Part shown: positions 25,493-33,135 of the stretch, piece by piece
How the letters are laid out: each line of letters begins with the position of its first letter
How positions within the stretch are numbered: the stretch's first letter is position 1
DNA from: Synergistaceae bacterium
Lineage (GTDB): Bacteria > Synergistota > Synergistia > Synergistales > Synergistaceae
DNA length: 36,426 nucleotides
Direction of reading: 5' to 3'
Assembly (NCBI GenBank): GCA_031289775.1
Contig: JAITOY010000070.1
Span: forward strand, 1 to 36,426
Made by a program: the position numbers and the translations under genes
Notes under the pieces: model-generated
Database searches by the model: none
Seen by the model: the letters and a program-made list of their open reading frames with translations, nothing else
What the model was told of the DNA's origin: nothing

Positions 25493-25523
25493 ACGACGCT
25501 GCCTGCAAAAATCGAAATATATC

Positions 25524-25772
25524 TCATCTTATAACGACCTCGTATTTTAGTAGTATCTCGACGCCTTTTTCGAACGAGGCGAAATCAATTATGTCGTCCG
25601 TGTCGAGCATTATCTCGAAGTTGTCCTCCAGCAAGGCCATCAAGGCCATGTGCCCTACGGAGTCCCACTCCTGTATCCCCTGATATTTCAACGACTCCAC
25701 GTCCGCCTCAGAGAGGGCGAACGCCTCGATAAAACAGTTTTTATATTTTTCCAGGTTTGTAATCGCAATCAC
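25524..25772 (-). CDS. Acyl carrier protein-like protein (ACP 1)
   Basis: 82 residues. The phosphopantetheine site is Ser38 in EWDSVGHM, a 'WDS' variant typical of dedicated carrier proteins rather than housekeeping AcpP (usually ADSLD). Flanking acidic helices fit a four-helix ACP. The start is GTG 25772, overlapping the reductase stop as GTGA. It follows KAS III 1 and reductase 1 in transcription order, so it is probably the carrier for that module. Confidence 0.85.
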   Translation of the reverse strand: MIAITNLEKYKNCFIEAFALSEADVESLKYQGIQEWDSVGHMALMALLEDNFEIMLDTDDIIDFASFEKGVEILLKYEVVIR

Positions 25773-26530
25773 CTCATTCCGCCGTCGACTCTGATGGTCT
25801 GGCCCGTCACGTAGCTCGACATGTCTGACGCCAGGAAAAGCATTGCGCCGGCGATCTCCTCCGGGCGCGCCATCCGCCGCATAATGACGCCCTCTATCGT
25901 CCTGCTCTTCAAACCTTCTTTCATCGCCGAGGCCATATCGGTATCGACAAGACCGGGGGCTATGGCGTTCACGCGGATATTATAATCCCCAAGCTCTATC
26001 GCGAGCTTTTTAGTCGCTCCGATCACCGCGGCTTTGCTCGCTATGTACTCGAGCTGGGCTGGGTCGCCGTCTAGCGCGGCCGTCGACGATACGTTTATTA
26101 TGCTGCCGCTCCTCCGGCGCGTCATCATCCTCGCGACGTACTGCGTGAGCGCCATCTGGGCGAAAAAATTGACCTCGAATACCGACTTCATTTTGCCTGT
26201 CGGCGTCATCAGAAATGACGCGCTTTCGGCCACCGCCCCGGCGTTGTTCACCAGAATATCTATCGGGCGCTTTGAGGATACTATCTCCTTCATTTTTAGC
26301 TTCATTGCTTCGTAATCCGTAAGGTCGAAACAAAGCGGCAAAATGTCCGTCCCGTGACGGCCACTGAGTCCGTCGGCTAAAGACAGGAACTCCGGCGTCT
26401 CTTTTCTTGCGTGGGCGTAGACGGACGCGCCATTCGCCGCGAAGACTTCGAGAGCCGCGAGCCCTATCCCGCGGTTCGTACCGGTTATTATGGCAGTTTT
26501 ACCCTGAAGCGGCAAATTTTTTACGCTCAT
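25769..26530 (-). CDS. FabG-like 3-oxoacyl-(carrier protein) reductase / SDR (reductase 1)
   Basis: 253 residues; classical short-chain dehydrogenase. Motifs seen: TGTNRGIG (16-23) for NADP(H), NNAG (95-98), and the catalytic set Ser149, Tyr162 and Lys166 in YIASK. The C-terminus DMSSYVTGQTIRVDGGM is typical of FabG. It sits 2 bases after KAS III 1 and overlaps ACP 1, so reduction of a beta-ketoacyl-ACP is the likely role (inference). The basic residues around TNRG fit an NADPH preference. Confidence 0.88.
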   Translation of the reverse strand: MSVKNLPLQGKTAIITGTNRGIGLAALEVFAANGASVYAHARKETPEFLSLADGLSGRHGTDILPLCFDLTDYEAMKLKMKEIVSSKRPIDILVNNAGAVAESASFLMTPTGKMKSVFEVNFFAQMALTQYVARMMTRRRSGSIINVSSTAALDGDPAQLEYIASKAAVIGATKKLAIELGDYNIRVNAIAPGLVDTDMASAMKEGLKSRTIEGVIMRRMARPEEIAGAMLFLASDMSSYVTGQTIRVDGGMR

Positions 26531-26532
26531 TT

Positions 26533-27546
26533 CTATTGCGCGGTCAAAACGACCGACCCCCAGGACAGGCCTATGCCGAAGCCGGAGAGGAGCAGCTTCG
26601 CGCCGGCCGGCAGCCCGGGCATGATGTCCGTGAGCAGTATCGGTATCGACGAGCTGCCAGTGTTGCCGACCTTGTCGAGGTTAGACGGCACTTTATCCTC
26701 ATCGACCCCCATCTTCGCCCTGATGTTTTTTATTATCGCCTTGCTGGCCTGATGCGAGATAAAATACGCGATATCCCCGACCTCGAGGCCGTTTTTGGCG
26801 ATAGCTTTCCTGATCGACTCCGGGCCTCTTTTTGCCGTGAAGTTATACACGGCCATGCCGTTCATGTATAGGTACTCCGGGTAGTGCTTCTGCCCTATCT
26901 CGTCCGTCCAGGGCTCCGAGGTCTTTTCGGAGTACGGCGTCGCGGTTCCTCCCGCCGGAATGAGCAGATATTTCGACCCTCCTCCGTCCGTGCCGACGTC
27001 GAACTCGCCTATCTCCGCAATGACGTTCTCGCGCGAGACGACCGTCGCCGTTGCCGCGTCCCCGTGCAAAAAACGCGTCCCGGGGTCGTTTTTGTGTATG
27101 CGAAACAAGTTCTTCTCTGCCGTTATAAGAAGCACCCGGCTCGCGACCCCTCCGCAGACGAGGGATTTGGCGACCGCGAGGCCGTAGACGTAGCCGGAGC
27201 ACGCGAGGTTCATGTCGAAGGCCCCAGCGGAGTTCGGGAGCCCAAGCTTCTCCTGCACGATACAGGCAGTGGACGGCATCAGATAGTCGCCGATCTCCGT
27301 GATCTGAACGACGAAATCTATCGACCCTCTGGACACCCTGCCGCCGGAAAACAGCTTTTCAGCCGCCCTCGCAGCCATGTCCGAAACTGGAACCGAATCC
27401 TCCTCGACGTGGCGGGCGTAAATGCCGACTACAGGCGCGACTCGTTTGTAGTTCCAGCCCGGATATTCCTCCCCGAACTGTTCGTTCGTCACAACCCTCT
27501 CTGGGAGGTAATACGCGATGTCCTCTATACCCGGCGTCTTTGTCAT
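26533..27546 (-). CDS. 3-oxoacyl-ACP synthase III-like (KAS III 1)
   Basis: 337 residues of the FabH/thiolase superfamily. The triad is complete: Cys116 in NLACSGYVYG, His265 in ISHQASKA and Asn295 in VGNTGSSS. Known FabH enzymes condense acyl-CoA (or acyl-ACP) with malonyl-ACP. The conserved start IAYYLPERVVTNEE and an insertion (PAGGTATPYSEKTSEP, about 197-212) are shared with KAS III 2 and 4 and not typical of housekeeping FabH. By eye it is identical to KAS III 2 at well over half of positions, so the two probably arose by duplication. It lies 32 bases after KAS III 2. Confidence 0.9.
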   Translation of the reverse strand: MTKTPGIEDIAYYLPERVVTNEQFGEEYPGWNYKRVAPVVGIYARHVEEDSVPVSDMAARAAEKLFSGGRVSRGSIDFVVQITEIGDYLMPSTACIVQEKLGLPNSAGAFDMNLACSGYVYGLAVAKSLVCGGVASRVLLITAEKNLFRIHKNDPGTRFLHGDAATATVVSRENVIAEIGEFDVGTDGGGSKYLLIPAGGTATPYSEKTSEPWTDEIGQKHYPEYLYMNGMAVYNFTAKRGPESIRKAIAKNGLEVGDIAYFISHQASKAIIKNIRAKMGVDEDKVPSNLDKVGNTGSSSIPILLTDIMPGLPAGAKLLLSGFGIGLSWGSVVLTAQ

Positions 27547-27578
27547 TCATTCATACGAGCCGCAAGAGAGGGCGTTCA

Positions 27579-28616
27579 TCAGTTCACGCTCAAGACGACA
27601 GACGCCCACGAGAGCCCGGCCCCGAAACCGGAGAGGACGATCTTCGCGCCGGCCGACGGTTTTTTGTCCCTCAGTATTTCGGCGAGCAAAAGCGGTATCG
27701 AGGAACCTCCTGTGTTGCCGACGCGCTCGAGGTTCGACGGCCACCTGCTCGAGTCCGCGCCCACCTTCAGCTGGACATTTTTTATGACGGCCTTGCTTGC
27801 CTGATGCGATATGAAAAAAGCGACGTCGTCCATGCGGATTTCGTTTTTCTCACAGGCTCTTTTGATGGACTCCGGGCCCACAAGAGTTGTGAAATTATAA
27901 ACTTCTGTCCCGTTCATGTAGGCATATTCGGGATATCTCGTTTCGCCAAACGCGTCGGTATAAGGCTCTTTTGTCCTCTCCGAGTAGGGCATGGCCGTAC
28001 CCCCGGCCGGTATTATCACGTTGCCGGCGCCAGATCCGTCCGTGCCGAGGTCGAACTCTCCGATGGCGATGGCGGCGTTTTCGTTTGACACCACTGTCGC
28101 GGTGGCCGCGTCGCTCATCAAAAAATGCGCCCCTACATCGTCATGATGGGTCCAGAAGCAATTTTTCTCCGCTGTGACTATCAGAACCTTTTGGGCTATC
28201 CCGGAAGCTACGAACGCTTTCGCCATGGCCAGCCCATACACATACCCAGAGCAGCCCAAGTTCACGTCGAACGCCCCGCAGCTGGTCGGCAGGCCGAGTT
28301 TTTCCTGTAGGATACAGGCCGTTGGAGGGATGATATAATCCCCCGTCTGGACTATTTGCACTATAAAATCTATGCCGTCTTTTGACGTCCTCCCCTGCCC
28401 AAACAAATTATTCGCCGCTCTGGCCGACATTTCGGATGTAGGCACGGCGTCGTCCTCGATATAACGGGTCGAAACGCCGACAACGGACGCGAAGCGCTTG
28501 TAATTCCAGCCAGGGTAGCCCAGAGACAGCTCTTCGTTTGTGACAAGGCGCTCCGGAAGATAATAAGCTATATCGACGATGCCCGGAGTTCCAGCCGATG
28601 TCCCTATGGTCTTCAC
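27579..28616 (-). CDS. 3-oxoacyl-ACP synthase III-like (KAS III 2)
   Basis: 345 residues from GTG 28616, which is preceded by AGGAG at usable spacing and aligns with the start of KAS III 1. A GTG at 28643, overlapping the reductase 2 stop, would add nine residues and is the main alternative. The triad is complete: Cys122 in NLGCSGYVYG, His271 in ISHQASKA, Asn301 in VGNTGGSS. It is close to KAS III 1 along its whole length, with differences in the substrate loop (KNCFWTHHDDVGAHFLM). It is cotranscribed with reductase 2 and ACP 2. The acyl specificity is unknown. Confidence 0.89.
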   Translation of the reverse strand: MKTIGTSAGTPGIVDIAYYLPERLVTNEELSLGYPGWNYKRFASVVGVSTRYIEDDAVPTSEMSARAANNLFGQGRTSKDGIDFIVQIVQTGDYIIPPTACILQEKLGLPTSCGAFDVNLGCSGYVYGLAMAKAFVASGIAQKVLIVTAEKNCFWTHHDDVGAHFLMSDAATATVVSNENAAIAIGEFDLGTDGSGAGNVIIPAGGTAMPYSERTKEPYTDAFGETRYPEYAYMNGTEVYNFTTLVGPESIKRACEKNEIRMDDVAFFISHQASKAVIKNVQLKVGADSSRWPSNLERVGNTGGSSIPLLLAEILRDKKPSAGAKIVLSGFGAGLSWASVVLSVN

Positions 28617-28639
28617 CAACTTCACGCTCCTCTCAGGCC

Positions 28640-29404
28640 TCACACATAGCTGAAGGATGACGCGCCGCTTGTGATCTCCAAAAGCGAGCCTGTTATCCTT
28701 CGGCTTTTGTCCGACAGGAGAAATATGGCCGAGTCCGCCACATCCTCCGGCTCTATCAGGCCAAGCGGCATACTTTTTTCGATGAACTCCGCGAATGCGC
28801 TATCGCCCATGAGGAACCGGGCCTTATCTGTCATCGGAGTATTCACGGGATTCGGGCAGATGCCGTTAAACCTGACGCCCCTCGAGGCGTACTCCTTCGC
28901 GAGCGACTTTATCGAGGCGTTTAGCGCGGCCTTGCTCGCGGCGTATATCGACATGCCTGAATCCGCGGACAAGGCCGCCATCGACGAAATACCTACGACG
29001 CTCATAGCGGACTGGACGTACCTGCCGCGCCGGCAGGCGCCCCTGGCAAACGCGAGGAAGACCGTGAAGTTGATCCTCAACAGATCTTCCATTACATCGT
29101 AAGACGTATCTCGCAGAAGCTGCGTGACGGAGACGCCGGCGCTGTGTACAAAACCGCCGAGCGGCCCCATGCCTTTCGCTATCGCGGCGGCCATGCTCTC
29201 GACTCCCGGGAGGTCTTCACTGTCGAAGATGTAGACCGCGTGTCCGTCGCCCGGCAGCTCGGAGCGGACGGCCTCCAGCTTTTCCGCGTTTCTGCCGCAG
29301 CAGGCAACGCGAGCGCCTTCGCTTGCCGATTGTATAGCTATGGCCCTGCCGATGCCGGACGAAGCTCCCGTGACGGCAACGACCCTTCCCTCAAGATCCG
29401 CCAT
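28640..29404 (-). CDS. Short-chain dehydrogenase/reductase (reductase 2)
   Basis: 254 residues. Motifs: TGASSGIG (12-19), HSAG (87-90) in place of the usual NNAG, Ser141, Tyr154 and Lys158 in YAASK. GISSMAALSADSGMSIYAASKAA is a classic SDR active-site context; the stretch is quoted only in part here for position. The C-terminus RRITGSLLEITSG is FabG-like but lacks the DGG ending. It starts 5 bases after ACP 2 and overlaps KAS III 2, so it probably reduces a product on that carrier. Asn of NNAG is the usual fourth tetrad-region residue, so its replacement by Ser may alter the catalytic water network (inference). Confidence 0.86.
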   Translation of the reverse strand: MADLEGRVVAVTGASSGIGRAIAIQSASEGARVACCGRNAEKLEAVRSELPGDGHAVYIFDSEDLPGVESMAAAIAKGMGPLGGFVHSAGVSVTQLLRDTSYDVMEDLLRINFTVFLAFARGACRRGRYVQSAMSVVGISSMAALSADSGMSIYAASKAALNASIKSLAKEYASRGVRFNGICPNPVNTPMTDKARFLMGDSAFAEFIEKSMPLGLIEPEDVADSAIFLLSDKSRRITGSLLEITSGASSFSYV

Positions 29405-29409
29405 ATTTG

Positions 29410-29622
29410 CTATTCCATTTCATCCGCGATGTCGCGGACAGTTTTGAACGCGGCCAGAGTTTCAGCGTTTAGGTTTTTGTTAAATTTCTGGTCGAACATG
29501 ATTATGATGGACAGACGTCCGAGCGAATCCCAGACGTCTACGTCCTTCAGCTCCATATCTGCGTTCAGTTTATCCGCCTCTATCGTTTCCTCGATGAGCG
29601 ATATTTTTTCCTCAAGCGTCAT
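29410..29622 (-). CDS. Acyl carrier protein-like protein (ACP 2)
   Basis: 70 residues from ATG 29622 (AGGAG nine bases upstream; an upstream TTG is too close to that site). The phosphopantetheine Ser33 is in VWDSLGRL. It resembles ACP 4 on the plus strand (shared EEKISxIEE, WDSxGxL and FKTV), so the pair probably shares an ancestor. It lies 26 bases after the NeuD-like gene and 5 bases before reductase 2. Confidence 0.86.
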   Translation of the reverse strand: MTLEEKISLIEETIEADKLNADMELKDVDVWDSLGRLSIIIMFDQKFNKNLNAETLAAFKTVRDIADEME

Positions 29623-29648
29623 ATAAAACAACTCCTATCTTTCGTTTG

Positions 29649-30275
29649 TCAAATTGCCCGGGCCGGGTTGCCCATCATCTTTGCGCCGTCCTTAACGTCG
29701 CGCACCACAACGCAGCCAGAGCAAATTTCCGCGTTCGCCCCGACGTCAAGCCCCTGTGTTATAATGCTCCCGGCGCCTACAAGGACGCCGCTCCCAATAT
29801 TAACATTACCGGCTATCAATGAAAACGCCATTACGACGGAAAAATCACCTATTCTGGCGTCGTGCCCGATGGCGTTGTATCCGTTCAATAAAACCCCCCT
29901 GCCGAGCGACACGTCCGGCGACACGGAACACAACCCGGTTATGAGCGTCCCCTCCTGAAGCTCGACTCCGCGCGCCACGTGCGAATCGGGAGACACCGTC
30001 GCCGGGAAGCGGATGTGCGGGTTTTGAGAAAATTTGCGAAATATCTTTTCCCTCGACGCCGGAAAACCTACGCCTATCACAGCGTCTATCGGTTCGTCAA
30101 AGCTCAGCAGATCTTCCTCGCTCATCACAGGATAACCTCGGATCGTCCGGCCCCCCGAGGCGGAGGCGTCCGAAAAACCGACTATCTCCCATCGCGAGTC
30201 GGAGTTCATGCGCTCGAGCAGGCCGATGATCTCCCGCCCCAAACCCCCAGCCCCGCAAACGACTATCTTGCCCAT
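29649..30275 (-). CDS. NeuD/PglD-like sugar O/N-acyltransferase (left-handed beta-helix)
   Basis: 208 residues. The N-terminal Rossmann-like domain has GAGGLGRE (8-15). The C-terminal part (about 95-208) is a hexapeptide-repeat left-handed beta-helix, with the probable catalytic His138 in NAIGHDARIGD and the closing MGNPARAI. PglD transfers acetyl to a UDP-4-amino sugar and NeuD-type proteins act on nonulosonates, so this enzyme fits the sugar operon to its right. Its position inside the acyl cluster suggests it may use a longer acyl donor (inference). ATG 30275 has GGGAGGG upstream. The 117 bases before it (30276-30392) hold no gene I can support. Confidence 0.85.
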   Translation of the reverse strand: MGKIVVCGAGGLGREIIGLLERMNSDSRWEIVGFSDASASGGRTIRGYPVMSEEDLLSFDEPIDAVIGVGFPASREKIFRKFSQNPHIRFPATVSPDSHVARGVELQEGTLITGLCSVSPDVSLGRGVLLNGYNAIGHDARIGDFSVVMAFSLIAGNVNIGSGVLVGAGSIITQGLDVGANAEICSGCVVVRDVKDGAKMMGNPARAI

Positions 30276-30392
30276 TTACGCCCTCCCGCGGGCCGAACGT
30301 ATACCGTCCGGCAAATCGAGTCTGAAGGAAACGCCGACGACAAAAAAACGCCTGAACCATTTAAGCTCGCGCCTCCTGAACTCCCTTCACGA

Positions 30393-31475
30393 TTATACAT
30401 CAGAAACGCCAAACTCACCCTCATACTCGACCACCCCCGCGCAGGGGCACGGCCCGATCTCGACGCTCGCCGAGCCGACGGAGAACCCCGCCCCGAACGC
30501 GGACATGAGGACGCGGGACATCTTCGCCTCGACCGCGTCCTCGAGCTCGGAGCAGACGGTGAGCGCTATAGAGCCGGAGCCGATGTTTCCATACTTCGCT
30601 ATGGACGTCGGGAAGCGCTCGCCCGCGAACTTCAATTTTTTGGCGACCTGGCTTATCATCATGAGATTCGCCTGGTGCAGCAGGAGATAATCATAACCTT
30701 CGGAGCTTTTCCCCTCGGCCTCCATCAGCCGCGCGAGGCTCTGCGGCGCGTTGCGAACCACGTGGTTGAAGACCGCCATGCCGTCCATCCGCAGGTCGAT
30801 CCCCCGGCGTCTGCTGCCGTCCGGAAACTCGGCGTAATTCAGGCTCGCCGCGCTAACCCTGTCGCGGTAGCCGCTATTCGGAACGACGAGGCTGTCCCTG
30901 TCCCCAACGGTGACAAAGTCAAAGAACCAGGGGCCGCTCTCCGGCGACGGCCCGACAACAGTAGCCGTCCCGCCGTCGCCGAAGAGCAGGGAAGTGGCCC
31001 TGTCGTGAGGAGAGATAAAGGGGCTGTGGGTGTCGCCGTCCAGAAGCAAAATTTTTTTTCCGGTCGACAGAGCCATCATGCCGGCGAGCCATAGCCCGTA
31101 GGGATAGCCGGAACAGGCCATGCCTATGTCTAAAGCCGGCGTGCCCTGCGAAAAACCCAATAATTTATGCGCGTACGACGCGTTGTTCGGCATAAAAAAA
31201 TCCGGGGTCATCGTGACGAAGAGGAGCCCGCCGAACTCCGAGTAATCGAAGCCGGATGAGTCGCGCAGCGCCGAAGCCGCTCTCGCGCAAAGGTCGAGCG
31301 CCGTAATGCTCGCGCCCGTGACAAAACGCCTGCGCTCGACCCCTGTCGCCCTGATAGTCGCCTCGAGGCCGTCCCCGTAGAGCTCTTTGCCATACTCGAA
31401 GTTGTTTATCTCGAGGCGCGGCACACAGGCGGATATGCCTCCTACAGCCGCGCCATCGATCCTGATTACGCCCAA
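30393..31475 (-). CDS. 3-oxoacyl-ACP synthase III-like, divergent (KAS III 3)
   Basis: 360 residues from TTG 31475. Triad complete: Cys121 in GMACSGYPYG, His267 in LLLHQAN, Asn297 in YGNIGSGS. It is clearly more distant from KAS III 1, 2 and 4: the N-terminus (GGISACVPRLEINNFEYGKELYG, cited in part) lacks YYLPER, and the active-site loop differs (DTHSPFISPHDRATSL). It also has a Cys-Pro-Cys near the C-terminus. It pairs with ACP 3 just upstream (6 bases). It may make a different bond, such as acyl transfer to a non-malonyl nucleophile, as known for some FabH-like enzymes; this is inference. Confidence 0.87.
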   Translation of the reverse strand: MGVIRIDGAAVGGISACVPRLEINNFEYGKELYGDGLEATIRATGVERRRFVTGASITALDLCARAASALRDSSGFDYSEFGGLLFVTMTPDFFMPNNASYAHKLLGFSQGTPALDIGMACSGYPYGLWLAGMMALSTGKKILLLDGDTHSPFISPHDRATSLLFGDGGTATVVGPSPESGPWFFDFVTVGDRDSLVVPNSGYRDRVSAASLNYAEFPDGSRRRGIDLRMDGMAVFNHVVRNAPQSLARLMEAEGKSSEGYDYLLLHQANLMMISQVAKKLKFAGERFPTSIAKYGNIGSGSIALTVCSELEDAVEAKMSRVLMSAFGAGFSVGSASVEIGPCPCAGVVEYEGEFGVSDV

Positions 31476-31481
31476 AACCCC

Positions 31482-31757
31482 TCACCGCCCCTCAGCCAGA
31501 CGCAGATTGACATATCGCAGGGTTTTCTCCCTTTCTATCAGCCTCCAGATGTCGCCGACGGAGGAGGCCGCGTTCACATCGCCGGCGTCGAGATTGACCT
31601 CGTATTCGGCGAAAACGAGCGAAAGCAACAAAAATTTACCCAGGGAATCCCACTCATCCAGGGAATCGAGCCTCGTACCGGCTTCTACGACGCCCTCCCC
31701 GCCATTTACGTTGACCGCGTTCGCAAATATTGCGCGGAACCCTTCGAATCCATCCAT
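31482..31757 (-). CDS. Acyl carrier protein-like protein (ACP 3)
   Basis: 91 residues, somewhat longer than the others. The phosphopantetheine Ser38 is in EWDSLGKF. The N-terminus is unusual (NAVNVNGGEGVVEAGTRL) and the C-terminus is basic, unlike the acidic AcpP. ATG 31757 has GGGGTG upstream. It is the first gene of the large minus-strand unit, reading from the promoter at 31800-31828. Confidence 0.84.
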   Translation of the reverse strand: MDGFEGFRAIFANAVNVNGGEGVVEAGTRLDSLDEWDSLGKFLLLSLVFAEYEVNLDAGDVNAASSVGDIWRLIEREKTLRYVNLRLAEGR

Positions 31758-31778
31758 TTAAACACCCCTGCCCGTGCG

Positions 31779-31807
31779 TGTACATTCCAGCCGCGAGCTA
31801 GTATAAT
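31779..31807 (+). promoter_or_regulatory. Promoter of ACP 4/KAS III 4 (plus strand)
   Basis: TGTACA (31779-31784), 17 bases, TATAAT (31802-31807). The leader to the ATG at 31876 is about 60 bases and contains the hairpin at 31828-31844. Its -10 overlaps the divergent minus-strand -10. Confidence 0.6.
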
Positions 31808-31828
31808 TGTTTGAAATGAGCGGCGCAA
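31800..31828 (-). promoter_or_regulatory. Promoter of the large acyl cluster (minus strand)
   Basis: On the minus strand TTGCGC (31823-31828), 17 bases, TATACT (31800-31805). It faces away from, and overlaps, the plus-strand promoter. It would drive ACP 3 and the genes to its left, possibly as far as cobQ, since all gaps are under 120 bases. Confidence 0.6.
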
Positions 31829-31844
31829 GGCGTCGGGGACGCCT
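31828..31844. promoter_or_regulatory. Perfect inverted repeat between divergent promoters (possible operator)
   Basis: AGGCGTC-GGG-GACGCCT: a 7-base perfect stem with a 3-base loop. On the minus strand it abuts the -35 element; on the plus strand it lies in the early leader. It could be an operator or an RNA hairpin. It is not followed by a T run, so it is not a standard terminator. Confidence 0.5.
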
Positions 31845-31875
31845 AAAATATGTAAAATAAAGAGGTATTTATGCA

Positions 31876-32097
31876 ATGACTGAAGAAGAAAAAATCTCGA
31901 GGATAGAGGAGGCCATAGGTCTCGAAACGGGAGCTTTGACGCCCGAAACGGATCTGGGCGCCCTGCGGATGTGGGATTCCGTCGGCAAGCTTTTCCTTCT
32001 TTCCATGATAAAAAAAGAGTTCGGACGAGACGTCGACCCCTCTGTCATACGCGGATTCAAGACTGTCGCCGAAATACTGCTGGAGATGCGGGAATAG
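31876..32097 (+). CDS. Acyl carrier protein-like protein (ACP 4)
   Basis: 73 residues. The phosphopantetheine Ser35 is in MWDSVGKL. It resembles ACP 2. The ATG at 31876 follows AGAGG; an ATG five bases upstream is out of frame and stops at once. It is transcribed with KAS III 4, which starts four bases after its stop. Confidence 0.86.
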   Translation: MTEEEKISRIEEAIGLETGALTPETDLGALRMWDSVGKLFLLSMIKKEFGRDVDPSVIRGFKTVAEILLEMRE

Positions 32098-32101
32098 ATC
32101 T

Positions 32102-33133
32102 GTGAACAGGGCTTTCATAGAGGCCGTATCCTACTACCTGCCTCCACGCAACGTATCGAACGAGGAGCTCGCGAGAGAGTTCCCGGCGTGGAACCCAACC
32201 CGGGCGGAGCTGATCACCGGCATCAAAAACCGCCGCGTCGAGGCGGCGGACGTTCCGGCCTCCGAAATGGCCTGGCGCGCCGCTGAAAAAATCTTCGAAC
32301 GGGACATTAAAAACATAAAAAAAGCGGACAAGAGGGACGTCGATTTTCTGATAGTCGTCACCCAGTCTGCCGACTACCGCCTCCCTTGCACTGCCTGCCT
32401 GCTGCAGGCAAAGCTCGGCCTTGCCGACTCGACAGGCGCGCTCGACATAAACCTCGGCTGTTCCGGCTTCGTATACGGTTTAATCCTGGCGAAATCACTC
32501 GCCGCGTCCGGAGCGGCAAGGAAAATCCTGCTCGTGGCCGTCGAAAAATCGTCGTTTATGGTTCACCAGTCGGACGTGACGCTGAGATATATTCTCGGCG
32601 ACGCCGCCGCCGCCGCGTTAATCTCGTCCGGCTCGGGCTTCGCGGAGATCGGCGAGAGCGACTACGGAACGGACGGCGCGGGCTGGCGCCACATCCTGAT
32701 ACCGGCTGGCGGCAGCGCCATGCCATGCGGCGAGTCGACGAAGGCGCCGACGGCGGACGCGGACGGCAATCTGAAATATCCGGAGTATGAGCGAATGAAC
32801 GGCATGGAGATATTCAACTTCTCCGTAAAAAGAGGCCCAGCCTCTATCAGATCCGCGCTGGAGAAAAACAACCTCCAGCGTGAGCAGGTGGATTACTTTC
32901 TGCTGCACCAGGCCAATAAGATAATAATAGACGCGATAGCCGGGGCTTTGAAGATAAATCCGGAGAGGATCCCGGTAAATATATCCGAAGTTGGGAACAC
33001 GTCGAGCTGTTCAATACCCATATTGCTATCCGACCTCAGGGACGACGGCAAACTGAGCGCGGGCAAAAAACTCGTGTTATGCGGCTTCGGGGTCGGGCTC
33101 TCCTGGGCGAGCACCGCGCTCACGATTGTCTAA
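32102..33133 (+). CDS. 3-oxoacyl-ACP synthase III-like (KAS III 4)
   Basis: 343 residues from GTG 32102. Triad complete: Cys120 in INLGCSGFVYG, His269 in LLHQANK, Asn299 in VGNTSSCS. It is of the same subfamily as KAS III 1 and 2 (VSYYLPPRNVSNEE, PAGGSAMP, YPEYERMNGMEIFNF) but clearly less close than they are to each other. It is on the plus strand with ACP 4 only; no reductase accompanies it. Its TAA ends 2 bases before the stop of the convergent GNAT gene, with no terminator between. Acyl specificity is unknown. Confidence 0.89.
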   Translation: MNRAFIEAVSYYLPPRNVSNEELAREFPAWNPTRAELITGIKNRRVEAADVPASEMAWRAAEKIFERDIKNIKKADKRDVDFLIVVTQSADYRLPCTACLLQAKLGLADSTGALDINLGCSGFVYGLILAKSLAASGAARKILLVAVEKSSFMVHQSDVTLRYILGDAAAAALISSGSGFAEIGESDYGTDGAGWRHILIPAGGSAMPCGESTKAPTADADGNLKYPEYERMNGMEIFNFSVKRGPASIRSALEKNNLQREQVDYFLLHQANKIIIDAIAGALKINPERIPVNISEVGNTSSCSIPILLSDLRDDGKLSAGKKLVLCGFGVGLSWASTALTIV

Positions 33134-33135
33134 TT

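Noticed and set aside
30097..30360. Minus-strand frame of 87 codons with AGGAGG upstream, overlapping the NeuD-like gene
   Set aside because: Despite the good ribosome site it lies in a different frame from an intact hexapeptide acyltransferase and has a basic, low-information composition. A leader peptide cannot be excluded.
26533..33133. KAS III genes as the housekeeping fabH of fatty-acid synthesis
   Set aside because: Four copies with WDS carriers and sugar enzymes, no fabD, fabF or accB; they fit a dedicated pathway better.
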